A stretch of 64,000 nucleotides of DNA. Origin: an uncultured bacterium. GTDB lineage: Bacteria; Cyanobacteriota; Vampirovibrionia; Gastranaerophilales; Gastranaerophilaceae. Shown piece by piece: positions 53,927-63,500 of this stretch. Under the pieces are notes generated by a model that searched no databases, had not been told where the DNA came from, and worked only from the letters and a program-made list of their open reading frames with translations. The stretch spans positions 30,296 through 94,295 of the forward strand of contig CASDXV010000001.1 of NCBI GenBank assembly GCA_949285255.1. The letters run 5' to 3'. The position numbers were made by a program, and so were the translations under genes. Numbering within the stretch: the first letter of the stretch is position 1; each line of letters begins with the position of its first letter.

Positions 53927-54430
53927 TTAAGCGAAGATGTTAAGAGGTTCTTTTTCTTCTTTTTCGCTTGATTGTTGAGGTTTGTATGCAAACGGGTTAG
54001 AGCCTTTTGCATCTTTGTTGAGGTTAGCTATTTGATACAAGTCAACTCTTTGAGTTTGAGGTTCAACGATGTTGATTGCTTCAACTTCTGGGTTAGTCGG
54101 TACAAAAAGTTTTCCTTCAACATTTTTTGCAACATTGTTTCCGCCGTAAAGTGCGCTTGCTGCTTGAGAGTTTAAGTATGATGTGTTGATGTTTTGAGTG
54201 TTTAGACCTGACTGAGCGATAGCAATTTGTCTTTGTAATTCAACGCTTGTTTTAGGGCTGTAAAGGTCAACACCTAATGTGGGGCGTTTGAATTGAGATA
54301 AATCAGCTTTTGAAAGGTCGATTGTTTTTTCTGCAGCACGTGAGAAAATTTCGCCTGATACTTTTGCAGCATTAACGCTATCGATGCCTGCAAATAAATT
54401 CTGATTTAATCCAAGCCCTGTTACACTCAT
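53927..54430 (-). CDS. Lineage-type hypothetical protein (167 aa)
   Basis: Not recognised. Asn/Gln/Ala-rich with an N-terminal LGLNQNLFAGIDSVNAAKVS, several NTS/NIN words, a middle LYSPKTSVELQRQIAIAQSG helix and a polar end (SNPFAYKPQQSS). No signal peptide, membrane helix or cysteine. Its amino-acid style matches the small proteins at 1753 and 24334. It has its own terminator, which supports it as a real, separately transcribed gene. Confidence 0.75.
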   Translation of the reverse strand: MSVTGLGLNQNLFAGIDSVNAAKVSGEIFSRAAEKTIDLSKADLSQFKRPTLGVDLYSPKTSVELQRQIAIAQSGLNTQNINTSYLNSQAASALYGGNNVAKNVEGKLFVPTNPEVEAINIVEPQTQRVDLYQIANLNKDAKGSNPFAYKPQQSSEKEEKEPLNIFA

Positions 54431-54555
54431 TTGAGTTCTTTCTACTCCATTGTTCTTATGTTTTACTTATCGGCTCATTTTTTTCAACATTTAGGTTTTA
54501 GACTTTATTTGTTACATATGTTTACACAAATGACACAAATTAATTTTATTTAGGT

Positions 54556-54561
54556 TATAAT
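54556..54561 (+). promoter_or_regulatory. -10 element of the pyr operon
   Basis: TATAAT at 54556-54561; transcription should start near 54568. No convincing -35 sits at 16-18 bp (ATGACA at 54530 is 20 bp away). Confidence 0.55.
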
Positions 54562-54585
54562 TATCTCAAAAGGAATTTAATTCAA

Positions 54586-54624
54586 ATGAATTTAAAGACG
54601 TCAAAAATTAAATATATAGCTTAA
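54586..54624 (+). CDS. Putative 12-residue leader peptide of the pyr operon
   Basis: MNLKTSKIKYIA then TAA. AAGGAA (54570-54575) lies 10 nt before the ATG, better than the site of pyrK itself. The stop codon overlaps the 5' arm of the terminator hairpin that follows, so a ribosome finishing the peptide would block that hairpin. Confidence 0.6.
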   Translation: MNLKTSKIKYIA

Positions 54625-54652
54625 AAAAGAAAGGTTTTGCCTTTCTTTTTTT
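54623..54652 (+). terminator. Candidate transcription attenuator before pyrK
   Basis: Up to 12 bp, AAAAAAGAAAGG/CCTTTCTTTTTT, with a TTTTG loop and a T-rich 3' side. It lies between the leader peptide and pyrK, 11 nt before the pyrK ATG, inside the transcribed region. There is no PyrR-binding loop. Confidence 0.7.
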
Positions 54653-54663
54653 ATGGGTAAAAA

Positions 54664-55380
54664 ATGAAAAAGATTAAAAAAGGTACAGTAGAAAAAATTG
54701 AAAAAATAGCTCAAGACACATACGCTCTTGAGATTTCATCAGATGTTAAAGAGGCTCACGCAGGGCAGTTTATCTCGATTTTATGCCCTCCAAAGACCCT
54801 AAGACGCCCATTTAGCATTAAAGGTTTTAAAGACGGAAAAATTCAAGTTTTCTTTAGACTGAAAGGCGAGGGAACAAATTACATAAAATCTCTTAAAGTC
54901 GGTGATAGTGTAGATTTTATGGGCGCTTTAGGCACGGGTTTTAATATTGAAAACAAAAAATCCCTCCTTGTGGGCGCGGGTATTGGTATAGCGCCTATGT
55001 TGTTTTTAAAAGACGAACTGAATTCAAAAGGTATTGAAAACTTTTTAATTACAGGTTTTAAAGCGCAAAATGAAGTTATACAGGGCTCTGATAAAACAGT
55101 CGTAGGCGGTTCTGTGATTGATTATCTGGATGAAATAATAAAAGAGTTTAAACCTCAGGTGATATACTCTTGCGGGCCTGAGATTGTTTTAAAACTCGTT
55201 AATCAAAAAGCGCTTGAGCATAATATAGACGCTTTTGTAGCTATGGAAAAGGTTTTTGCCTGTCAGGTCGGTGTTTGCAGGGGTTGTGTAATTAAGGTGA
55301 AAAAAGACGGCAAGGTACAAAATGCGACCATTTGCCACGATGGGCCGGTGTTTAAGTCAAGTGAGGTAGTATGGGAATAA
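54664..55380 (+). CDS. pyrK: Dihydroorotate dehydrogenase electron-transfer subunit PyrK
   Basis: 238 residues. Flavoprotein of the type 1B enzyme that hands electrons from PyrD to NAD+. FAD-binding RPFSIKGF near residue 45, NAD site LLVGAGIGIAPMLFL near 101, and the [2Fe-2S] cysteines in CQVGVCRGCVIKV plus ATICHDG. The upstream ribosome site is weak, and a four-codon frame (54653-54667) overlaps its ATG, so translation may depend on ribosomes arriving from the leader. First structural gene of the pyr operon. Confidence 0.95.
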   Translation: MKKIKKGTVEKIEKIAQDTYALEISSDVKEAHAGQFISILCPPKTLRRPFSIKGFKDGKIQVFFRLKGEGTNYIKSLKVGDSVDFMGALGTGFNIENKKSLLVGAGIGIAPMLFLKDELNSKGIENFLITGFKAQNEVIQGSDKTVVGGSVIDYLDEIIKEFKPQVIYSCGPEIVLKLVNQKALEHNIDAFVAMEKVFACQVGVCRGCVIKVKKDGKVQNATICHDGPVFKSSEVVWE

Positions 55381-56282
55381 AAATAGCTGATTTTGAAATG
55401 AAAAACCCTATAATTGCAGCCTCGGGGACTTTTGGCTACGCAGATGAGTATGAGGACTTTTGTGACGTATCTCAAATAGGCGCTATAGCAACAAAAGGTA
55501 TTACTCTTGAACCGAGATTGGGTAATGAGGGCGATAGGATTTTTGAAACGGATTGCGGCATGATAAACCGTATAGGGCTTGAAAATATCGGTATAGAGCG
55601 ATTTATAGAAGAAAAAATTCCTATTCTTAAAAAGAAAAATATCACATACATCCTAAATGCCGCAGGAAGTACCCTAGAAGACTATGCTCAACTTGCTTCA
55701 ATTGCAAATAAAGCGGGAATTGAGGCAATTGAACTTAATGTTTCTTGTCCCAACGTAAAATCAGGCTGTTTGGAATTTGGAGTAGATTCAAATTCCCTCC
55801 ATGAGCTTGTTTTGAGGGTAAGAAAAAATTATGACGGATGTCTGATAGTAAAATTGACCCCTAATGTCACAAGCATTGAATCTTTAGCCTTAGCGGTTGA
55901 AAAAGCAGGCGCTGACGCTATAAGCGCCATAAATACCCTAAAAGGACTCGGTATAAAAATAGATTATATAAACGGAAAATTTTATAAAAAAGAAGTTCAG
56001 GGCGGACTTTCGGGCAAGTGCATTAAACCCGTTGCTCTTGCAATGGTTAAGAGAATTCGCTCCGCTGTAAAACTGCCTATTATAGGTATGGGCGGCATTT
56101 CTGGACTTTCTGATTTATTTGAATTTATAAGCGCAGGCGCAGACGCTTTTGAAGTGGGCACACACAACTTTACTCAGTGTGACGCTTGTGTGTCTTTGGC
56201 CTTGGAGCTTGAAGAATTTATGAGGGAAAATAAATTTAGTACTTTTAAAGATTTAAAAACAGCAATAAAGGAGATAAACTAA
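55371..56282 (+). CDS. pyrD: Dihydroorotate dehydrogenase, type 1B catalytic subunit
   Basis: 303 residues, TIM barrel with FMN. The catalytic Cys is in IELNVSCPNVKSG, KLTPNVTSIESLA binds substrate, and GMGGISGLSDLFEFISAGAD binds the FMN phosphate. It pairs with PyrK to oxidise dihydroorotate to orotate with NAD+, suited to anaerobic life because it does not need quinone. It overlaps pyrK by 10 nt. Confidence 0.96.
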   Translation: MGIKIADFEMKNPIIAASGTFGYADEYEDFCDVSQIGAIATKGITLEPRLGNEGDRIFETDCGMINRIGLENIGIERFIEEKIPILKKKNITYILNAAGSTLEDYAQLASIANKAGIEAIELNVSCPNVKSGCLEFGVDSNSLHELVLRVRKNYDGCLIVKLTPNVTSIESLALAVEKAGADAISAINTLKGLGIKIDYINGKFYKKEVQGGLSGKCIKPVALAMVKRIRSAVKLPIIGMGGISGLSDLFEFISAGADAFEVGTHNFTQCDACVSLALELEEFMRENKFSTFKDLKTAIKEIN

Positions 56283-56857
56283 TGGAGCAAACAGACGTAA
56301 AACAGCTTCTTATAGACTTTGACGGTCTTTTAAACGGACACTTTTGCTTAACTTCGGGACTGCACTCGGATACTTATTTTCAATGTGCAAAATTATACCA
56401 ATACCCGCCTGTTGTAAAGACTCTTGCTCAAGAACTTGCAAAAAAACTCAAAGGACTTGAGTTTGATACCGTTGTCTCACCTGCAATAGGGGCAATAATT
56501 TTTGGTTATGAAGTTGCAGCTGCAGCGGATAAGAGAAATCTTTTCGTTGAGAGAAAAGACGGTCAAATGCAGCTAAGACGCGGTTATATCCTAAAAAAAG
56601 GCGAAAGGGTATTAATTGTTGAAGATGTTATCACAACTGCAAGGACAATTTTTGAAACAATGGACGCTCTAAAAGAGTTTGAAGTTGAAGTAGCAGGTGT
56701 GGCTTGTATTGTAGACAGGTCAGCAGGAAAACTCAAAGACAAGCTTAATATCACATCTTTACTTCAGGTTGACCCCGTAACATACACACCTGAAGAGTGT
56801 CCGCTATGTAAATTGGGCATAGAACTTACAAAACCCGGTAGCCGCGTCGGAAAGTAG
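56282..56857 (+). CDS. pyrE: Orotate phosphoribosyltransferase
   Basis: 191 residues. Joins orotate and PRPP to give OMP. Substrate segment SGLHSDTYFQCAKLY, the RKDGQMQLRRGY loop, and the PRPP loop VLIVEDVITTARTI are visible. It begins at the last base of pyrD. The extra cysteines near the C-terminus (EECPLCKLGIEL) are seen in a number of PyrE proteins. Confidence 0.95.
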   Translation: MEQTDVKQLLIDFDGLLNGHFCLTSGLHSDTYFQCAKLYQYPPVVKTLAQELAKKLKGLEFDTVVSPAIGAIIFGYEVAAAADKRNLFVERKDGQMQLRRGYILKKGERVLIVEDVITTARTIFETMDALKEFEVEVAGVACIVDRSAGKLKDKLNITSLLQVDPVTYTPEECPLCKLGIELTKPGSRVGK

Positions 56858-56861
56858 CAAA

Positions 56862-57761
56862 ATGAAACACCTTATTGACATTAAACACCTTACAAATGAT
56901 GAAATTCTTCAGATAACAGAGCTTGCCTCATATTATGAAGACCACGTACCCTATGGCACACAAAAGAAAAAACAGGCTGGCTCGGTTGCGCTTTTGTTTT
57001 TTGAAAACTCCACCCGTACGAGATTTTCTTTTGAAATGGCATCAAAAAAACTCGGCTTTAGTGCTTTTAACTTTGACGCTCAAAAATCTTCAATCCTAAA
57101 AGGTGAGGGGTTTTTTGACACACTGAACAATCTAAATGCCATAGGCTGCGATATAGCGGTTATAAGGCACTCTAAAGAGGGTTTTATTGAAGAGCTTGCA
57201 AAAAATGAATACTCTTACGGGCTTTCTCTGGTAAACGCGGGAGAGGGCAAGGCATCTCACCCGACACAGGCGCTTTTGGATTTTTATACGCTTAAAAAAC
57301 ACTTAAAAACCGTAGAGAATAAAAAAATTGTAATCGTGGGTGATATTATTCACTCTCGTGTGGCAAAGTCAAACATAGAGCTGCTAAATCGCTTTGGAGC
57401 GCATGTTGTGTGCTGCTCACCAAGCTACTTTGAAGACTGGACACTTACAAGCGCTAAGTATGAACCTAATTTAAAAACAGCTCTAAAAGATGCCGATGCG
57501 GTTATGGGCCTAAGAATACAAAAAGAACGCATAGAAACCCGTGTCCCCTATGCTCAATATATTGAAGATTATCAAATAAACGAAACAAACCTGCCCCAAA
57601 GTGCTATTTTGATGCACCCCGGGCCTGTTAATCGAGATGTTGAAATTTCAGGCGCACTTTTGGATTCGGATAAGGGAAAAGTTATTATAGAGCAGGCAAG
57701 AAACGGCGTATTTGTCAGAATGGCGGTTTTAGACCTTATTTATGAGGGAGTAAAAAGATGA
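56862..57761 (+). CDS. pyrB: Aspartate carbamoyltransferase catalytic subunit
   Basis: 299 residues. Carbamoyl-phosphate site FFENSTRTRFSFEMA near residue 49, IRHSKEGFIEEL, SHPTQALLDFYTL near 134, and HPGPVNRDVEIS near 254. No pyrI regulatory subunit gene follows, so this is probably a pyrB-only type. It lies 4 nt after pyrE and overlaps pyrC by 4 nt. Confidence 0.96.
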   Translation: MKHLIDIKHLTNDEILQITELASYYEDHVPYGTQKKKQAGSVALLFFENSTRTRFSFEMASKKLGFSAFNFDAQKSSILKGEGFFDTLNNLNAIGCDIAVIRHSKEGFIEELAKNEYSYGLSLVNAGEGKASHPTQALLDFYTLKKHLKTVENKKIVIVGDIIHSRVAKSNIELLNRFGAHVVCCSPSYFEDWTLTSAKYEPNLKTALKDADAVMGLRIQKERIETRVPYAQYIEDYQINETNLPQSAILMHPGPVNRDVEISGALLDSDKGKVIIEQARNGVFVRMAVLDLIYEGVKR

Positions 57762-58735
57762 ATATTGTAGAAATACCCTCGCTTATTGATATGCACGTAC
57801 ACTTGCGAGAAGTCGGGTATGAATACAAAGAAACAATTGAAACAGGACTAAACAGCGCATACAAAGGCGGTTTTGGCGCAGTTTGCGCTATGCCAAATAC
57901 AAACCCTGTCTGCGATAACCCTCAAACTCTTAATATTATTTTGGATAAAGCAAAAGGGCATAAATGCCACCTGTATCAGGTTTGTGCCGTTACAAAAAAC
58001 TTAAACACCGATGAGCTTGTTGATTTTGAAACTTTAAAAAATTCAGGTGCAATAGCTTTTTCAAACGACGGTCTGCCCATATTAAACCACAGCGTATTTT
58101 ATAATGCGCTTAAAAGCGAAAATCTAATACTTTCTCACTGTGAAGATGAAACAAAAGAAGTGAAATGGCAGATTGATATTTTTGAAGAGCTTACAAGAGA
58201 GGGCAAAAATCCCCGTCTGCACTTTTGTCATATATCAAAAAAAGAAAGCCTTGATTTAATAAGAGCTGCAAAAAATAAGGGTTTAAAAATCACTTGCGAG
58301 AGCGCACCGCATTATTTTACTTTTACAAAAGAAGATGTTACCGATAACGGCATATATAAAATGAATCCTCCGTTGGGAACTAAAGAGGACAGGCAGGCTG
58401 TAATTGATGCGATTTTAGATTCGACAATTGATGTTATAGCAACAGACCATGCGCCTCACAGTGCGGAAGAAAAACTCCTTCCATACAAAGATTCACCAAA
58501 CGGCATTGTTGGGCTTGAGTTTGCTTTTTCTCTTACTTATGAAAAATTCGGTCTTGATAAAACGCTTGAACTTATGGCGTATAATCCGAGAAAAATTTTA
58601 GGTATAAAAAATGACACAAAGGTTAAATTTGACCTTGATAAAACTTGGATAGTAAAAGGCGAAAACCTCTTATCCAAGTGCAAAGTAACGGCATATGAAG
58701 CAATGGAGCTAAAAGGAGTAAGAATCGATGATTGA
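57758..58735 (+). CDS. pyrC: Dihydroorotase
   Basis: 325 residues, short compared with type I PyrC (~430). Metal site DMHVHLREVGYE near residue 10, SHCEDE near 126, HFCHISKKESLD, and ATDHAPHSAEEK near 225 with the catalytic Asp, followed by NGIVGLEFAF. The spacing is that of the compact class that lacks the carbamylated-lysine insert seen in longer relatives. Closes the ring of carbamoyl-aspartate. Confidence 0.93.
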   Translation: MNIVEIPSLIDMHVHLREVGYEYKETIETGLNSAYKGGFGAVCAMPNTNPVCDNPQTLNIILDKAKGHKCHLYQVCAVTKNLNTDELVDFETLKNSGAIAFSNDGLPILNHSVFYNALKSENLILSHCEDETKEVKWQIDIFEELTREGKNPRLHFCHISKKESLDLIRAAKNKGLKITCESAPHYFTFTKEDVTDNGIYKMNPPLGTKEDRQAVIDAILDSTIDVIATDHAPHSAEEKLLPYKDSPNGIVGLEFAFSLTYEKFGLDKTLELMAYNPRKILGIKNDTKVKFDLDKTWIVKGENLLSKCKVTAYEAMELKGVRIDD

Positions 58736-59456
58736 TGAAAAAATAAAAGAAAAAATCGTCCTTGCGCTTGATGTTGAAACATTTGAGCAGGCAAAAGAAC
58801 TTGTTGATGAGCTGAGTCCTTATGTCGGGACTTTCAAAGTAGGTCTGCAACTCTACACAGGCTTTGGAAATGAAATTATAGACTATATTAAAAGCAAAAA
58901 CTCGAACTTTTTCCTTGATGTAAAGCTAATGGATATTCCAAATACCGTAAAAAAAGCGAGTGAAAATATAGTCTTAAGAGGTGCAAATTTCTACAATGTT
59001 CACGCTTTAGGCGGGTTGGAGATGATGAAACAATCAAAAGAGGGTGCTTGCGCTGCAGCGCAAAAACTTGGCAAAAAACCTCCTTTAATCCTTGCGGTTA
59101 CCGTATTAACAAGCATTTCTCAAGAGGTTTTGGATGATGAATTAAAAGTAAACGCAGAGGTTAAGGGTCTTGCAATTAACCTTGCAAAACTTGCAAAACA
59201 AGCAGGGTTGGATGGCGTTGTAGCCTCAGTGCATGAACTTCGTGCAATAAAAGAAGCTTGTGGTGAGGACTTTAAAGTCTTATGCCCAGGTATTCGACCC
59301 CTTTGGTCGCTGAAAGATGACCAAAAGCGTATTGCAACACCTGCTCAAGCGCTTAAAGACGGAGCAGACTATCTTGTAATAGGCAGAGCGGTGACATCAG
59401 CACCTGATAGGGTTGAAGCTATGAAAAAGATTTATGAAGAAATGGGAGTTATATAA
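58728..59456 (+). CDS. pyrF: Orotidine 5'-phosphate decarboxylase
   Basis: 242 residues. The catalytic Lys/Asp set is in FLDVKLMDIPNTVKKA near residue 60; VVASVHELRAIKEAC and LCPGIRPLWSLKDDQKRIAT bind the phosphate; GADYLVIGRAVTSA is near the C-terminus. Last step to UMP. It overlaps pyrC by 8 nt. Confidence 0.95.
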   Translation: MIDEKIKEKIVLALDVETFEQAKELVDELSPYVGTFKVGLQLYTGFGNEIIDYIKSKNSNFFLDVKLMDIPNTVKKASENIVLRGANFYNVHALGGLEMMKQSKEGACAAAQKLGKKPPLILAVTVLTSISQEVLDDELKVNAEVKGLAINLAKLAKQAGLDGVVASVHELRAIKEACGEDFKVLCPGIRPLWSLKDDQKRIATPAQALKDGADYLVIGRAVTSAPDRVEAMKKIYEEMGVI

Positions 59457-60544
59457 TGGCTACATTAATACTTGAAGACTCGACCGTTATGTACGCTAAG
59501 TCATTTGGCGCACAGGGAGATGTTTTTGGAGAAATTGTTTTTAACACCTCAATGGCAGGATATCAAGAAATTATAACCGACCCCAGTTATGCAGGTCAGG
59601 TAATTGTTATGACATACCCTGAAATAGGTAACTACGGTATAAATAACGACGATTTTGAATCTCTAAATCCCGCACTTCGTGCGCTTGTTGTAAAAGAGTA
59701 CTGCAAAAATGAATCTCACTACAAAAGCGAAATTACCCTCGGGGATTACCTTAAAGAAAGAAATGTCATAGGAATTGAGGGAGTAGATACAAGAAGCTTA
59801 ACCAAAAAAATCCGTGAAGCAGGTACAATGAGCTGTTTTATCACAACAAGAGATTTAAGTGACGAAGAAATAAAACAAAAAATCGAAGAAACAAAAAATT
59901 ATAAGCCAAATCCCGATATAGTTTTTGATGTCACAACAAAAGAGTCGTACATAAAAGGTGAGGGAAACCCTATAAAACTTGCTTTTATTGACTACGGTGC
60001 AAAATACGGTATAGTTAAAAGTCTTGTAAAAAGAGGCTGCGAGGTCAAAGTTTACCCTGCAAACATTAGAGCTCACTCAATTTTAAAGGAAGATTTTGAT
60101 GCGGTATTTTTATCTAACGGCCCGGGTGACCCGAAAGACTGCAAGAATGAAATAGCAACCATACAAGAGCTTATAGGCAAAATCCCGATTTTTGGAATAT
60201 GCCTTGGCTATCAGCTTTTAGCTATTGTATCGGGCGCAAAGACATATAAGCTTAAATACGGTCATAGAGGCGGAAACCACCCTGTAATAAACCTTGAAAC
60301 AAATAAAGTAATGATGTCATCTCAAAATCACGGTTATGCGGTTGATGTTGAGTCATTAAGTGAAATTATGACACCGACATATAAAAACCTAAACGATGAC
60401 ACGCTTGAAGGGTTTAAAATTGATTCTCTAAAAGTTCACGCCGTGCAGTTCCACCCCGAGGCAGCCCCGGGGCCTGATGATGCGGCAGTGATTTTTGACG
60501 AGTGGATAGAATTAATGAAAAAATATCAAAAAGTGAGGGCATAA
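59456..60544 (+). CDS. carA: Carbamoyl-phosphate synthase small subunit
   Basis: 362 residues. Class I glutamine amidotransferase: FLSNGPGDPKDC, the nucleophile Cys in IPIFGICLGYQLLAI near residue 247, HGGNH-like GHRGGNHPVINL, and AVQFHPEAAPGPDDA with the catalytic His and Glu. The N-terminal half (GEIVFNTSMAGYQEIITDPS) binds CarB. It supplies ammonia to CarB. It begins at the last base of pyrF. Confidence 0.96.
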   Translation: MATLILEDSTVMYAKSFGAQGDVFGEIVFNTSMAGYQEIITDPSYAGQVIVMTYPEIGNYGINNDDFESLNPALRALVVKEYCKNESHYKSEITLGDYLKERNVIGIEGVDTRSLTKKIREAGTMSCFITTRDLSDEEIKQKIEETKNYKPNPDIVFDVTTKESYIKGEGNPIKLAFIDYGAKYGIVKSLVKRGCEVKVYPANIRAHSILKEDFDAVFLSNGPGDPKDCKNEIATIQELIGKIPIFGICLGYQLLAIVSGAKTYKLKYGHRGGNHPVINLETNKVMMSSQNHGYAVDVESLSEIMTPTYKNLNDDTLEGFKIDSLKVHAVQFHPEAAPGPDDAAVIFDEWIELMKKYQKVRA

Positions 60545-63500
60545 TGAAAGATAATTCTATAAAAAAGGTTCTTGTAATAGGCTCAGGCCCGATTGTAATC
60601 GGTCAGGCGGCAGAATTTGACTACGCAGGTGTGCAGGCATGCCGTGCACTTAAGGAAGAGGGCATTGAGGTTGTCCTTGTAAATTCTAACCCTGCAACCA
60701 TTATGACAGATGAGCACATAGCGGACAAAGTCTACATTGAGCCCCTAACAGTTGATATTTTGACAAAAATAATTAAAAAAGAGCGCCCCGACGGGCTTAT
60801 AGCTTCTCTTGGCGGACAAACGGGGCTTAACTTGGCCTGTGAATTAAATGACGCGGGCGTGCTTGAAAAATACAATGTCAAGGTTTTAGGTACGAACATT
60901 TCATCTATTAAAATGGCAGAAGACAGAGAAATGTTTAAAAACCTTATGAATGAAATAGGTGAGCCGATTCCTGACAGTGAAATAGTTTCCAGTTACGAAG
61001 AGGCTCTTGAATTTGCAAATAGGATAGGTTTTCCTATAATCATCCGTCCAGCTTTTACTTTAGGCGGTGCAGGAGGAGGTATAGCGCATAATGAAAAGGA
61101 ATATGAAGAAATTGTGCACTCGGGCCTTACCCAATCTCCCATAAATCAAGTGCTTGTAGAAAAATCAATCGCAGGGTTTAAAGAGGTTGAATACGAGGTT
61201 ATGCGCGATTCAAACGATACTTGCATAATCATTTGTAATATGGAAAACATTGACCCGATTGGTATTCACACGGGTGACAGTTTTGTTGTTGCACCCTCTC
61301 AAACCCTTACTAACAACGAATATCAGATGTTAAGAACATCTGCAATAAAAATAATTCGCGCTTTAAAAATTGAGGGCGGATGTAACGTGCAGTTTGCGCT
61401 TGATACAAAATCAAACCAATACTATGTAATTGAGGTTAATCCCCGTGTAAGCCGCTCATCGGCTCTTGCAAGTAAGGCGACGGGTTATCCTATTGCAAAA
61501 ATAACTACAAAAATCGCTATAGGTTACAATTTGCATGAGATTAAAAACTCTGTTACAAAGAAAACCGTTGCGGCTTTTGAGCCTGCACTTGACTATGTTG
61601 TAGTTAAAATTCCAAAGTGGCCTTTTGACAAGTTTGCAACAGGAGATAGAATTTTAGGTACAAAAATGAAAGCCACGGGCGAGGTAATGGCAATAGGCAG
61701 AACTTTCTGCTCAAGCTTTAAAAAAGCTATAACTTCTCTTGAGGCTAAAAACACGGGACTTTTGCATCATAAGTTTGAAAATATGTCACTTGAGCAGTTG
61801 CTTGAAGAACTTCATATACAGGATGACAGAAGAATTTTCAGACTGTCTGAGGCACTATCACGCAATGTTGATGTCGATGAATTAAACAAAATCACAAAAA
61901 TTGATAAGTGGTTTATAAACAAAATCAAAGATATAACCGATGTTGAGCGCGAGCTTGAGATAAAGCCGCTAAATTATGAACTCTATAAAAAAGCCAAAGA
62001 ATACGGATTTTTAGATTCTGAAATATGTGCTTACGCAAAAGTTGACGAACAAACTCTTGAGAATTTTAACCTTGAGGCGTCATTTAGAATTGTTGATACT
62101 TGCGCAGGCGAATTTAGCGCGTCTACTCCGTATTTTTACTCAACATATTCTGAAGAGTGCGAGCTTGATGAGCACAAGAAAGAAACAACGGACAAAAAAG
62201 GACATACTCATAAAAAAGAAAATGTCGTAGTACTCGGCTCGGGGCCCATCAGAATTGGTCAGGGTATTGAATTTGACTACTGTTCGGTACATGCAAGCTG
62301 GGCGTTAAATGAAAACGGCTATGAGTCTGTTATGATAAACTCTAACCCCGAAACTTTATCAACAGATTTTGACGTGGCTACAAGGCTGTATTTTGAGCCG
62401 ATGAATATTGAAAATGTTATGAACATTATCAAAAAAGAAAATCCTAAAGGGGTTATGGTTCAATTTGGCGGACAAACGGCTATTAACCTTGCGCCAAAAT
62501 TAGCGCAAAGAGGGGTAAAGATTTTAGGTACTTCTCTTGAGAGCATTGATGCGGTTGAAGACAGGAAAGTTTTTGAAAAACTTTTAAAAGAACTGAAAAT
62601 CCCTCAACCAAAGGGGCGCGGCGTTCACAGTGCTCAAGAGGCGCTTGAAACAACCCGCGAGCTTGGGTATCCTGTTTTGGTTCGCCCGTCTTATGTTATT
62701 GGCGGAAGAGGTATGCAGGTAGTTTATAATGATGATGAACTTTTGACATATATCAACCAAGCGCTGCAATTTTCAAGCGAACACCCTGTTTTAATTGACC
62801 AATACATTGAGGGCTTAGAGGTTGAGCTGGATGCCGTTTCAGACGGTAAGGACATATTAGTCCCCGGTATTTGCGAGCACATTGAGCGTGCGGGAGTTCA
62901 CAGCGGGGATTCAATGAGCATTTACCCCTCAAGAAATATATCTCGCAAAAATGAGAAAAAACTTGTTAAATACGCCCGTTTAATCGCACGCAAGCTCAAT
63001 ATTAAAGGGCTGATGAATATTCAATTTATCATAAAGGATGATGTTGTTTATGTAATTGAAGTTAACCCCAGAGCCTCTCGTACCGTGCCTATTATGTCAA
63101 AAGTAACAGGCGTGCCTATGGTAAAAATGGCAATTAACGCAGCTTTAGGCAAGTCTATTCGCTCCTTTGGCTTTGGTGTCGGGTTATACCGCAAGACAAA
63201 TCTTGTTTGTGTTAAAATGCCCGTGTTCTCTTTCCAAAAATTAAACAGAATAGACCCCGCGCTTGCGCCTGAAATGAAGTCTACAGGCGAGGTTTTGGGC
63301 GTTGATACCAACTTTAAAAAAGCGCTTTTAAAATCATTTATCGCAGCGGGATATAAATTTGGCGGCAGAAAGCAAAGGGTGCTTGTTTCTCTTAACGACC
63401 ACTACAAAAAACCTGCAGTGAAAATTGTCAAAAGAATGTTCTCGCAAGGCTTTTTCATTATGGCAACGTGGGGCACGCATAAATTTCTTGAGCAAAACGG

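Noticed and set aside
54586..54652. PyrR-type attenuation
   Set aside because: No PyrR-binding loop consensus and no pyrR gene are visible; the leader-peptide model fits better.
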